Source of the DNA: Paraspadella gotoi
Taxonomy: Eukaryota > Chaetognatha
Length of the DNA stretch: 64,000 nt
NCBI GenBank assembly: GCA_051294375.1
Contig: CM119263.1
Location: forward strand, 12,379,723 to 12,443,722
Direction: 5' to 3'
Below the pieces are notes generated by a model. The model did not search any database. It was not told the DNA's origin and was given only the letters and a program-made list of their open reading frames with translations. The position numbers and the translations under genes are program-made. Shown here piece by piece: positions 44,846-55,000 of this stretch (position 1 is its first letter; each line of letters begins with the position of its first letter).

Positions 44846-44863
44846 TACGGTATCCTATTAAAG

Positions 44864-46411
44864 GTGAAAAGTTTTATGGATTTGGCTTGTAATTGGACGG
44901 CGTCGAATATGTTCGTAAACGCAAGGCCCAATAACGATAAAGAAGAGCAAAACAATATCGGGGAAATCAAGAATTTCCGACGATGGGACCCTCGAACAGG
45001 AGCGATTTTCCAGGATGGTTCCAAGGTAAAAATCATCAAAGAACACTCGGCAGAGGTTCCACAGCCGAAGGAAATCTCGCACTTTGTCGACTCCTGCGAC
45101 GATTACGCAAAAGATGATATTCGACGATATTCGATTCGATTCGATGATATTCGACTCTCTTCGGCGGCACATCGTCGTTCGCGAAGGACAACCTTCGTCG
45201 GCGAGAGCGAGTACAGCAATATTGGCGATAAGTCTCCGCTAAGCCGAAAAACATCGCTGGACGCCAAACCAGCGGCCCGTAACAGGGGCAGAGTGAGGGG
45301 ACCGAATGTTTACTGCGACTACTCCTGCCTGAAAACGAAGGCAGCGGATGACAAGGGAAATTTCATAACGTCTGCCACTCGGCAAAAAACTCAATCCAAG
45401 AATAATATAAACACGGAGAAACCTTACTGCCTGGAAGACTCACTCGAGAGCCTTAATGATCTCCTCGACGATATGTGTTCTAGCGATGAGGCGGAAGAAG
45501 ATGATGATAAAAACCACAATTCCGTTTTAATTTTAACAACCACATATAGTGACAAAAAAAACAACCAATCAAAAATAAAAAAATCTTCATTGGCGGATGT
45601 TTCGAAATGCCTCTGCAACTGCGGTGAAGATAAGGAAATCGGTCCAAAAATCCTATCTCACCGTTCATTGTTGTGCGAAAATGCCTTTGATTCGACCCAT
45701 TTTGAAAAAGTGGTCGTGACGAGTGACTGGATCAAGGAAACGCAAGAAGAGAACAGTGGCCAAGCCCAAGAAGAAATAAGGCGGTGGCTATCGACCAAAC
45801 AGTTCGAACGGGGAGAAGCAGTCGTCTTAGAAAATGATGAATTTGAAGTTGAGCTGAAATTTAAGAATCAAAAGAAGAAACAGAAACCAGAGAATGACGA
45901 AGCCGAAAAGAATAATGGCGAGGAGAAAATTGAAATAAGTAATAACGAGCAGGAAAATGAAGAAAGATTGCCAATTGGAACAGAAAGGAAAGACATATTT
46001 AAAATGTGGGCAATTAAACCTGAGGATATATTGCGCGATGACGACGGTAAAAATGATAAGATAGATGACAACCTGAAAAAAGAAGGCGAGAATAGAGAAG
46101 AAAAAGTGGAGATAAAAGAAAATGAAACAATTATTGAAGCGAAACACTATACCAAGCACGATTGCGTGATCAGGTTAAAAGAAGCCAAGAAAAATAAAAA
46201 TATTGCTAAGAGTGAACCTTGGCAATATCAATTTGATCAGGAACGATTGCTCCCAGAGGATCGCCGAGATGGAAGTCGTGATTACCATAAAGAAGAAGTT
46301 TTAACTAAAGACTTAAGCATTCAGGCCTTATGGGAAATACTTCCGGATAATTTCAAGGACGATGACAAAAGTAGGTTAATTGAAATGACCATGAAAAATG
46401 GCATAGCAGGC
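44864..46411 (+). CDS. Large internal exon (516 codons), probable part of the KASH gene
   Basis: The frame is open from 44837 to a TGA at 46451. An AG acceptor (TATTAAAG|GTG) and a weak donor (GGC|GTAAAA) both in phase 0 would give 44864-46411; the frame runs only nine codons before and 13 after. The product is highly charged: a Glu/Lys/Asp-rich middle and C-terminal part (KNQKKKQKPENDEAEKNN..) with coiled-coil-like composition, after a Ser-rich region with a CLCNC cluster. No catalytic domain or membrane segment is visible. If it is a separate gene, the first ATG is at 44876 and the stop at 46451. The phase match with 30569 and 50099 favours one gene. Confidence 0.6.
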
Positions 46412-47101
46412 GTAAAAAAAAATTCACTGTTGGATATTATGATATTCGGTTGAATTTAAAAAAAAAATTTTCATGTATTTATATCATAAATATCATAGCA
46501 AAATCTTTATTTGATTTTCAGATATGATTAATTATAGGGTAAAATAAAATATTGTCATAAAAAAGTTATTGATTTGTATTTATCTAATATACTATTATAA
46601 AATAAAATAAAAATTGCATCAGACCCTTTTTTACTTAACTTTTCATCTTATCTTTTTAACACCTTTTATTAAATGCATTTAATGCTGCATAAATTTTAAA
46701 AATATATTCTATATAATATATATATGTTTTGTTATTAGTATCATTGTTATGGTTGTGATAGTTATGATTGTTATTATTGTAGGAGTCATTACTTTTATAA
46801 ACAATCCATATAAAATAAAAAAAGGAAAAAATGATTCTAATTTTGGGTAACTTTACTATTCGACGTCCACATTCCACAACCAACCTTAGGTACCACCGGT
46901 CGGTGCTTTGTTAATCCATTTAATTTTGTTTTCCCTCAAGCGTCGAGTACCACTTTGAGCAATAATATACATTTTTTTGTTTAGTAATACAAATTTTAAA
47001 ATTTTATAATAAATAAATGTTTTAAATTTATTTTAATTATTATTTTTATGTTTGAGGTAGAAAATGAATGTTTACGTACGAGTTTTATAAAGAAACAAAT
47101 T

Positions 47102-47142
47102 TCGGACAAGTTTCAGCTTCAATGTAAGCCTTCATCAGCGCA
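47102..47142 (-). ncRNA. Hammerhead ribozyme motif, intact core
   Basis: The - strand reads CTGATGA, stem II GGCTT/AAGCT around ACATTG, then GAAACTTGTCC. CTTG replaces the usual CATG. CGAAA after the cleavage site can pair with TTTTTGCG before the core. Confidence 0.7.
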
Positions 47143-47176
47143 AAAACGAATTGATTTGTGAAACAAATGTTTTCAC

Positions 47177-47181
<5 letters not shown>

Positions 47182-47255
<74 letters not shown>
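47182..47255 (+). repeat. (CT)n microsatellite
   Basis: An uninterrupted CT run of about 74 bp between two related hammerhead motifs. Confidence 0.95.
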
Positions 47256-47259
<4 letters not shown>

Positions 47260-47401
47260 ATTACAAATCCCTAACCACCCCTAATCCCTAACCAACCTTA
47301 ACCCAATTGCAAACCGTTTAAAAAAAATAACATAAAAATATTGTTTTTCCTTTCCTTTCTTTGTTTGTTCTTGAATAACAAGTTTTATTAAGAAACAAAT
47401 T

Positions 47402-47442
47402 TCGGACATGTTTCGGCTTCAATGTAAACCATCAGCGCAAAA
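47402..47442 (-). ncRNA. Hammerhead motif with 2-base core deletion
   Basis: Near-identical to 47102-47142, but the core reads CTGATGG (AA lost) before GTTTACATTGAAGC, then CGAAACATGTCC. Predicted inactive. Confidence 0.55.
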
Positions 47443-47537
47443 ACGAATTGATTTGTGAAACAAATATTTTGAAGTTTGAAGAGAGAGAGAGAGAAAGAGT
47501 ATGTTTAAATATTTGATTCACAAATCAATTTGATTTT

Positions 47538-47572
47538 GCGCTGATGAAGGCTTACATCTTTATAAAACTCGT
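47538..47572 (+). ncRNA. 5' half of a hammerhead motif
   Basis: GCGCTGATGAAGGCTTACAT is followed by unrelated sequence; the GAAAC half is missing. Opposite orientation to the two motifs upstream. Confidence 0.5.
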
Positions 47573-47685
47573 ACATAAACAATTTATTTTTTACACTAGA
47601 GGGAAAACAAAAATGGATAAAAGCACCGACCGATAGTACCTAAGGTTGGTTGCGGTCGTTGAATAGTAAAGTTACCCATATTTTT

Positions 47686-50098
47686 TCATAATTAGATATT
47701 TTTAGATGATTAAGTGACTAAACAAAAGTGACAACTCATGAATCGAAAAAGGGAATTTACGGAGTCAGTTATGCTTAAGCAGATCCTAATAAAAAGTTTG
47801 TCTTACCCATTCTCAGAAGAAAATGAAAATAAAAAAAAAATTAAAAAATCAAACTAGCAAAATTTAAAGGCTAGAGGCTGATTTTTTTATAATTACAAAA
47901 TTCTTCTCCAAACTCAAGCTATGTTTTTAGTGCCGCAGTAACAGTTCAGTTTAAGCCCTTGAAAGTGATTTACATGTATTGGAGCAGCCACTGCACTGGT
48001 TTATATTTGTATTATCACATAATCCCGAAAAACTACAATCATATGATCATAAAGTTAATGAAGCACATTTCACGAAATATTTGGTTTTACAACTTTACAG
48101 ATAAATTATCAACCCTAAAATGTTTGTTAGACATATATTTTAAAGTTTAATCAGGTGACCACCCAATACATGTGATAAAATCACTGCGGCGTAACACATT
48201 GGAAGGACTGTACTTGATATTTTCTCAGGGTTTTTCAAACGTATTACACCACAAAGACGTGATAGTGTCATATATGTCAAAGCGCCAACTCACGGAATAA
48301 AAGGAACTCCCATGAGCAAGAAGCAAATGAACTTTACCTGGTGAGCACTGACACTATTCAATGAGAATCTTCGAACTAATCATCTTATTTAAAGTTAATT
48401 TTTACAGGTTGCACCAACAAATTGAAATAAACAACTTTATTTCTGGACCTCTGTTAACTGAAAATCAATTAAGCAAAGCAGAATCTACAGGGTACAAACA
48501 AACTCCGGTAGGTTGACAAATGTAAATAGGTAAAAATAGGCAAAAATGAAGTACAGATTCAAAAAGCTGAGCTCCTGGCGATTCCAAAAATGTATTCACT
48601 TTAAACATTTTATATCGGTTTTAATTATAATATAAAATAAAAGAAACCTGTCTGAAGAGTTGCAGGTCAAACGAAAAGGCCAATCAATATGATATTTTTT
48701 ATGAATTTTTTATTAGTGAAATAGAAAAATGTAATAGAGAGACATTTTTAAATTTCAACTTGTATCCTTGAAAATGAAACGATTTTAAACTTTAACCCTG
48801 AATTGTTTTTAACTAGAACACATTTATCAAAATGTTTCTCTATTACTAGCGGTAGCCGTCCAAATTCAAATTTTAACAGTATTTTACAGTACAGTATTTT
48901 ACAGTATTTTAACAGTATTAAACGAATCCTTTATTGGTATTATTTATTGTGTTAAAATATTTTTTTGCAAAAATGTTCCGAAACATGAGTAATTCGCTAA
49001 TTAAAATTAGTATATTGCTATATAATGTATAAAAAAATTAAGTATTTTAAGTTTTTTTAATTGATTCTGATAGAGCTCAAAAAGTTAAGCAGAAAATGTA
49101 ATTACAACTTTTTAAAATTTTAATGTTTTTCCCAATTATGACCCACTTATCAATAAAATATTTAAAAAATAATTAAACTTTGTGTAGACAACATTTTATA
49201 AGCTATCTGAATCTGCTTTTAAAGATATAAAATTTTTTAAAAAATTTTTGACATTTCCTATCTATAAATAAATATTAAAAAATTAATTACTAATGCTTGT
49301 TGCCATTTTATAAAATTTTGGTCCATTGAAAGTTTTCTCAGAAATGAATGAAGTTTCATTCGGGAAGGTTCCCAAATAAAACTTCTGACCCACCCCATTA
49401 ACAAAGTTTGGCTCTACTATTACATTTTCACAAATGTTTTTAAGATTGCTAATCAACTTTTTAAATCAATATTATTACAATCGTTTAGGCTGCAACTCTT
49501 TAAATTCAGTGTAGATTCAGTCTAGATCGAATTTCTTTACCATCTATTTAACTAAAGATTTTGTTCAAGACTGGAAAACCAACAGAGTAACAAGATTAAT
49601 TGTTTAACTCTCCCCTTCTAAATTTGCCTTTACCGTGTTTTAACTTTTTACCTAGAATTTTTTAACAACCAGATTGAAAAACAAATCTTTAAAAAATGTG
49701 CTAACCCATTTAATTTGACAATTTTGTTATTTACCGATTTAAGAAAAAATATTTAAAACAGAATGTTTACATATAAATAAAAACTTTTTTTGGTGATTAC
49801 TGGTGATTACGATGTATTTCTAGATGTATTAGCTTTAATACATCAAAGATTACGAATTGTTAAGTTGAATGACCTTTCCTCTTAATGAGGTCGTGGTTTT
49901 TTGTGACCAGAATCTGTTTGGGAAAAACTAGCATTTGCTTCAATATTGGGTATAAAATTCGATTGTTTTAGTTCTTAGTTTCTTTAATTACATCAACCTG
50001 TTTCACATAAATTTAGATTGTTATATTTGGTAATACCAAAAAATTTATTCCAAATGTCAGTATTAAAATAGTGATTACATCTTTTTTTATTCTCTCAG
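47686..50098. other. AT-rich DNA between exon candidates
   Basis: Repeat fragments include CATAAAAAGT-family pieces (49060-49260) and a duplicated ACAGTATTTTACAGTA stretch (48875-48915). No intermediate exon with a clear splice context was found. Confidence 0.5.
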
Positions 50099-51295
50099 GT
50101 TTCTTTAAAAAGTATCGGGAACATAGCTGTCGGGTGCGAGTTTGAAGCGCAAAACCAAAGAGCGACAAATTACGAATCTGATCATGGTGATGATGATGCC
50201 ACCATTAAAAACAGTTTTGGCTCTATGGAATTTGAAGATTCGAGTGCAAAAAATGTAGTAAAATATATTAAGCTTAAACCGGCACATTCACCTATCAAAG
50301 ATTTGAATTTATATATATCAGAAAACAAAATACTTGCTAATATAACAATCAGTGAATTCAAAAAAGCGTCTAATCCAGCATCTAGTTATTACAGGACCAA
50401 CAAAGAATTTCCTGTTAAAATCAATGATCCATCTCATTCATACACGGATAATATTTTTCCTTACGTCGAAAAAGATGATAGGACGGCTCCTTTACTAACC
50501 AACACTAAATTTTCACAATTCTACAACGCTGAATCAATCACATGCAGCGAACATGTCTCCATTGATAGAAACAATATGTCGACTGCAAGCACGTCTTCGA
50601 TTAATAGAATTTTATTTGGTCACTTACAGCTAACTAACCCATCAAAATTTATTAATTCCTCAAACTTCATCATTAAAAGGGTAGCAGAGAAACGATTTCA
50701 AATTTTGGAGTGTTTGAACTTTCGTGGCAAAAACTATCAAAATGTTTCCGACAGTACTTACCAAGGGGATCAATGTGAAGAAGAAAAGGTAAATGGCAAA
50801 GATCAAGCTTCACTTACCTACCACAAACAGAAATCTCATGCCTCTATTTTTTCTGAAAACCCAAGAGATAAGTTAGTTAAATGTCTAAATCTTTACGCTG
50901 ATCCCAGATCCAAAGCTACCTACTTAAACCATAAAGAACTGCACCAAGCCGAAATCTGTAACGAAAAAAGTTCTCCAATTGACGACAAAATACATTTTCT
51001 TTTTAAGAACGGCAGGATTGATTCAATTTCAAAGGCATCAAATGAATCCAAATTTTTACATTTCCCTTGCAAACAAACACTAGATTTTGTCAGAGGAAAG
51101 AAAGGACCTAGTAAACCGAAAAGCGAAGACGATGACAAGAACCGCCAAAGTGAGTGCACGTCGATCGTTTTTCTCGGCCTCGTGTTAATCGCTTCAGTTC
51201 TGGCTTTCATGTGGTTGGGTGGACAGATTAAAAGTTTGTACGGAACGGACACCGAGTTGATGATGAGGTATCCGGAAGGGCCACCTCCAACTTAG
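50099..51295 (+). CDS. Terminal exon encoding a KASH-domain (LINC complex) protein
   Basis: After TTCTCTCAG the frame GTTTCTTTA.. is open for 398 codons to TAG at 51293-51295. An internal start at ATG 50225 is possible, but the open frame continues back to the acceptor. The C-terminus has the KASH layout: a basic/acidic juxtamembrane stretch (KPKSEDDDKNRQ), a transmembrane helix (IVFLGLVLIASVLAFMWLGG), then a 23-residue tail ending MMRYPEGPPPT. Nesprin-type KASH peptides end in a similar RY..GPPPx motif that inserts into SUN proteins. KASH proteins sit in the outer nuclear membrane with this tail in the perinuclear space. The tail lacks Cys, so no intermolecular disulfide with SUN is expected. 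The rest is Ser/Asn-rich with no recognised repeats. Confidence 0.85.
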   Translation, partial: VSLKSIGNIAVGCEFEAQNQRATNYESDHGDDDATIKNSFGSMEFEDSSAKNVVKYIKLKPAHSPIKDLNLYISENKILANITISEFKKASNPASSYYRTNKEFPVKINDPSHSYTDNIFPYVEKDDRTAPLLTNTKFSQFYNAESITCSEHVSIDRNNMSTASTSSINRILFGHLQLTNPSKFINSSNFIIKRVAEKRFQILECLNFRGKNYQNVSDSTYQGDQCEEEKVNGKDQASLTYHKQKSHASIFSENPRDKLVKCLNLYADPRSKATYLNHKELHQAEICNEKSSPIDDKIHFLFKNGRIDSISKASNESKFLHFPCKQTLDFVRGKKGPSKPKSEDDDKNRQSECTSIVFLGLVLIASVLAFMWLGGQIKSLYGTDTELMMRYPEGPPPT

Positions 51296-51308
51296 TTCTC
51301 TTTCAAGA

Positions 51309-51314
51309 AATAAA
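51309..51314 (+). terminator. Polyadenylation signal AATAAA of the KASH gene
   Basis: AATAAA lies 14 bases after the TAG stop in GAAATAAAAACTG. It is the only canonical signal immediately after the stop. Confidence 0.6.
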
Positions 51315-52017
51315 AACTGATGCTATCCTATTATCTTTATTTTTAGCAAGAAAAAGTAGAAAGCTTGAACAAGAAACTAATATTTAAAATTACTAAGTTC
51401 AATACTTCAATTACTATATCCTTAGCTAGGAATTATAATTCTTGTAAGTAAAAACAAAAAACTTTTAACTTTTATATATTCTAATAAAAAAAACCTTGTG
51501 TAAACAAATATCACAGAAAAATAATCGACTGGAATTACTCATTTAGAAGAAAAGAGGTTATAAAAATATTAACTTATTCAATTGTTAACAATTTTCTAAT
51601 TAAATTGAACAAACTGTCAACATTAATTAAAGCTATAGATCAAACTGACGTTCTAACCAATGTAATATTGTCGAATAGTAAAAAATGTCAGCCAGGTCAT
51701 GTTCCATGAGTAGCAAACAAGCCAAAATTCTTCAAATTGTAAAATATTAGAAGATAAAAAGCATGATTATTAAACAAACATTTCATCGCAATCCTAACAA
51801 ATAAAACAGCACGCACTCCTTCCAAATTAACCCCGACTTGATTTAAAGTCACATGCGCCTCTCTCTCAAACCAGGAACGAAACGTTCAATTCTGCGACAG
51901 GAGAAAATATAGTAATAAAATCTAAATTGGAACGATCAACTATCGGTTCTCCGGAGTTAAAATTTGTGCGAATAAAAAGTGACAAGATATGGAAAAGAAA
52001 AGAAAAACATTTTTGCT
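51315..52017. other. Convergent intergenic spacer / glycogenin 3' UTR
   Basis: The region lies between the KASH stop (+ strand) and the glycogenin stop (- strand). A - strand AATAAA (TTTATT near 51336) could serve glycogenin but would make a long 3' UTR. Nothing else was recognised. Confidence 0.4.
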
Positions 52018-55000
52018 TCAGTAGTATGGAACCTGTTCCGACCCGACGTTGACAGATTTCTTAAGGTGTTCGAGAATGCTGTCGAAGGAATCGCGCCCTC
52101 CAACGTCGAGGTTTCCGGACTCGAATGCTCGGCGATGCTCTTCGGAACCGACCGGAATTCCCGGAGCCTCGGCCTTCAGCGTTTCCGCTTCGGGAGGAAA
52201 AGACGTCACCTCCTGAAAGAACAAATAATTAGTAAGCAGGTGTTGAGTTTATTTGTGTTATCGTTTTGACCAAATTTCTTACATGACTAGAAACTTCATT
52301 TTGTTCGCCGTCGAGGTTTGGGAGAACGAGGGAACGGTATATATTCCACCAGCCTTGCAAGAAGGCAGTTACGTGATAATTCTGATCCACTGGTTTTACT
52401 TTTCCGCTTTCTACGTCAAATTGATGATGCCAGGGTTTCAGAGGACCTGATAAGAATAATGTAGAATGAAATTAAATTTAAAATTCTACATAAGAGTCAT
52501 GATTCTGGCAGAATTAGTTGCTGCAGCAAATGGATGGAAAAAGAATGATGCTAAAACTGAACAGAAAGAGTATAAAGAATCTTTTGATAAATTTCGGGAC
52601 CCTTTTTAGTTCGAAAATTTAGCGCTTTAGTGCATTTTTATTGTCAAAAAATCGTTGATTGCAAAGAATAAAGAAAGAAAAAAAATATGACAAAATGACA
52701 AAATGAAAAAAGTAGAATGATAATTTCTTATCCAGACAATGAAAATTCTCTCATTATACGTAGAATATGTGCAAGATACAATATAGTACCATGTTTTACG
52801 AACAATAATTCTATAAAAAAAATAGTAAACTAAAAAGACCCGGTAATAAATAAAAAAAAATCTGGGTTTATTTATTAATTTCCTTAAAATTGTGGCAAAT
52901 TTTATATAGGTGAAACGGAGGAACCAAAATGGAAAATAAGAAAAATTATATTAGGAAAAATAATATTAGTTATGCTGCTATTTTGGAAAACTTCATAAAT
53001 TGTGCCCATAAATGTAGTGCATCTCAACCAGGGATTCAACCGGAAGATTGTACAATATTGGATCAAGAGCATAACAATAAAATAAGATTATGTTTAGAAA
53101 TATTAAAATATTAAAAAAAAGTTATAAATATAAATGCTTTAAGCCTTGATCCAATATGGGACAACATTATTGCTATTTTTTCTACTAGGTTTGAAACTGA
53201 CAAGGGAAATTTATATTTTATCTTTTATATTTATACATAGTGAGAGGGAAGAGACTTCTCTGAAGCAATTTTTTTGAGCTTCTTAGACAAAATATTTTTG
53301 CACCTTAGAGGAAGACAAGTCATCGAAGTACAGTTCTATTTCATCATGATTAAATTATTGTTCCTACTAAGTTAAGTTATTTTTCTTCTGGTATGCAAAG
53401 ACAATCAATTCTCAGCTATAATTTGAAATATAAATTTTTTTACTAACTATAACTTACCGAGAAAATGACAAACTTTAACGTCTCGACCAAAACGTTTAAA
53501 TGCTGGTAAATAAGAGTATGTCACATTTGAAGCCATGTTGTAAACGAAAGGGAGCCGACGGGAAGCTTCACTAGTCGACCAACTCGAAAAGTAAGTATTT
53601 AGCAATCCCTGTTCAGAAAATAAATTATAAATCTTAAAAGTATAGTGATCTCGATAGGCGTTACTAGCAAAAAAAATTAATAAAAAAATCCGAAAAAAAA
53701 ACTAGTAATTGATTGATATAATAATAATTGATTGATGTAATAATAATTGATCAATAATATAATAGTAATTGATCATAAATAATAGTAATTGATCAATAAT
53801 ATAATAGTAATTGATCAATAATATAATAGTAATTGATCAATAATATAATAGTAATTGATCAATAATATAATAGTAATTGATCAATAATATAATAGTAATT
53901 GATCAATAATATAATAGTAATTGATCGATAATATAATAGTAATTGATCGATAATATAATAGTAATTGATCGATAATATAATAGTAATTGATCGATAATAT
54001 AATAGTAATTGATCGATAATATAATAGTAATTGATCGATAATATAATAGTAATTGATCGATAATATAATAGTAATTGATCGATAATATAATAGTAATTGA
54101 TCGATAATATAATAGTAATTGATCGATAATATAATAGTAATTGATCGATAATATAATAGTAATTGATCGATAATATAATAGTAATTGATTCGATAATATA
54201 ATAGTAATTGATCGATAATATAATAGTAATTGATCGATATAATAGTAATTGATCGATATAATAGTAATTGATCGATATAATATTAATTGATCGATATAAT
54301 AGTAATTGATCGATATAATAGTAATTGATCGATATAATAGTAATTGATCGATATAATAGCAATTGATCGATATAATAGTAATTGATAGATAAAATAAAAA
54401 AAGACAAAAAAATGTTACGATTGTTTACAATTAAAAATTATTATATTTGTTTACAATTGGAAGTTATAAAAGTATGTAATTTTATTTGTATTTAAATTTG
54501 GATATAGCTTCTCATCAAAATCTTTTAAAATTACATGTTTGATATCGATTCAAATATTTTTAGTATGATTTTCCTCTTCTTATTGCAATATGCAAATTAG
54601 AATATAGTATAATATATACTAATTTGCATATTGCAGTAAGTACTATTTTTTAATTTGCATATTGCAGTAAATCATAATGAGAAGGAAATTCTAACAAAAC
54701 AAGTTTGAGCAAACAATGTCGGATCTGCCTACGATAATTAACCAGTAGGGTGAAGTGAAAGTTTGAAATTAAAATTTAGCAGTTATATCTTGAAAACTAT
54801 CATATTAGTGAATACTAATCAGTAGTTTTTTTTTTATAAATATAGTCACCCAGTCAGCTTATTTTATATATATATATTTTATATATACCCTTATATAATT
54901 TTAAAATTTCAAAATGTTTTTTTTTTAAATTCTGACAACAGATTCAGATTCCTCAGTTTTGTCACTGATGAAGGCTCAAATTCGAGCTGAAACATGTTCG

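Larger units (their letters stand above)
46841..47684. mobile_element. TIR element (family R2) carrying hammerhead pieces and (CT)n
   Basis: The ends TTTTGGGTAACTTTACTATT.. and ..AATAGTAAAGTTACCC are inverted and related over about 95 bp. Inside are two - strand hammerhead motifs, one + strand fragment, a (CT)n run (47182-47255) and a telomere-like stretch (47264-47300). Hammerhead copies appear to have been inserted into, or duplicated inside, a DNA element. Confidence 0.75.

Noticed and set aside
45827-46159. 110-codon hydrophobic - strand frame resembling a membrane protein
   Set aside because: Complement of the Glu/Lys-rich exon 44864-46411; GAA/AAA codons read as TTC/TTT on the other strand.
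53859-54407. 182-codon - strand open frame of Tyr/Ile repeats
   Set aside because: It is the translation of the 22-bp satellite, whose unit happens to lack stops in that frame.
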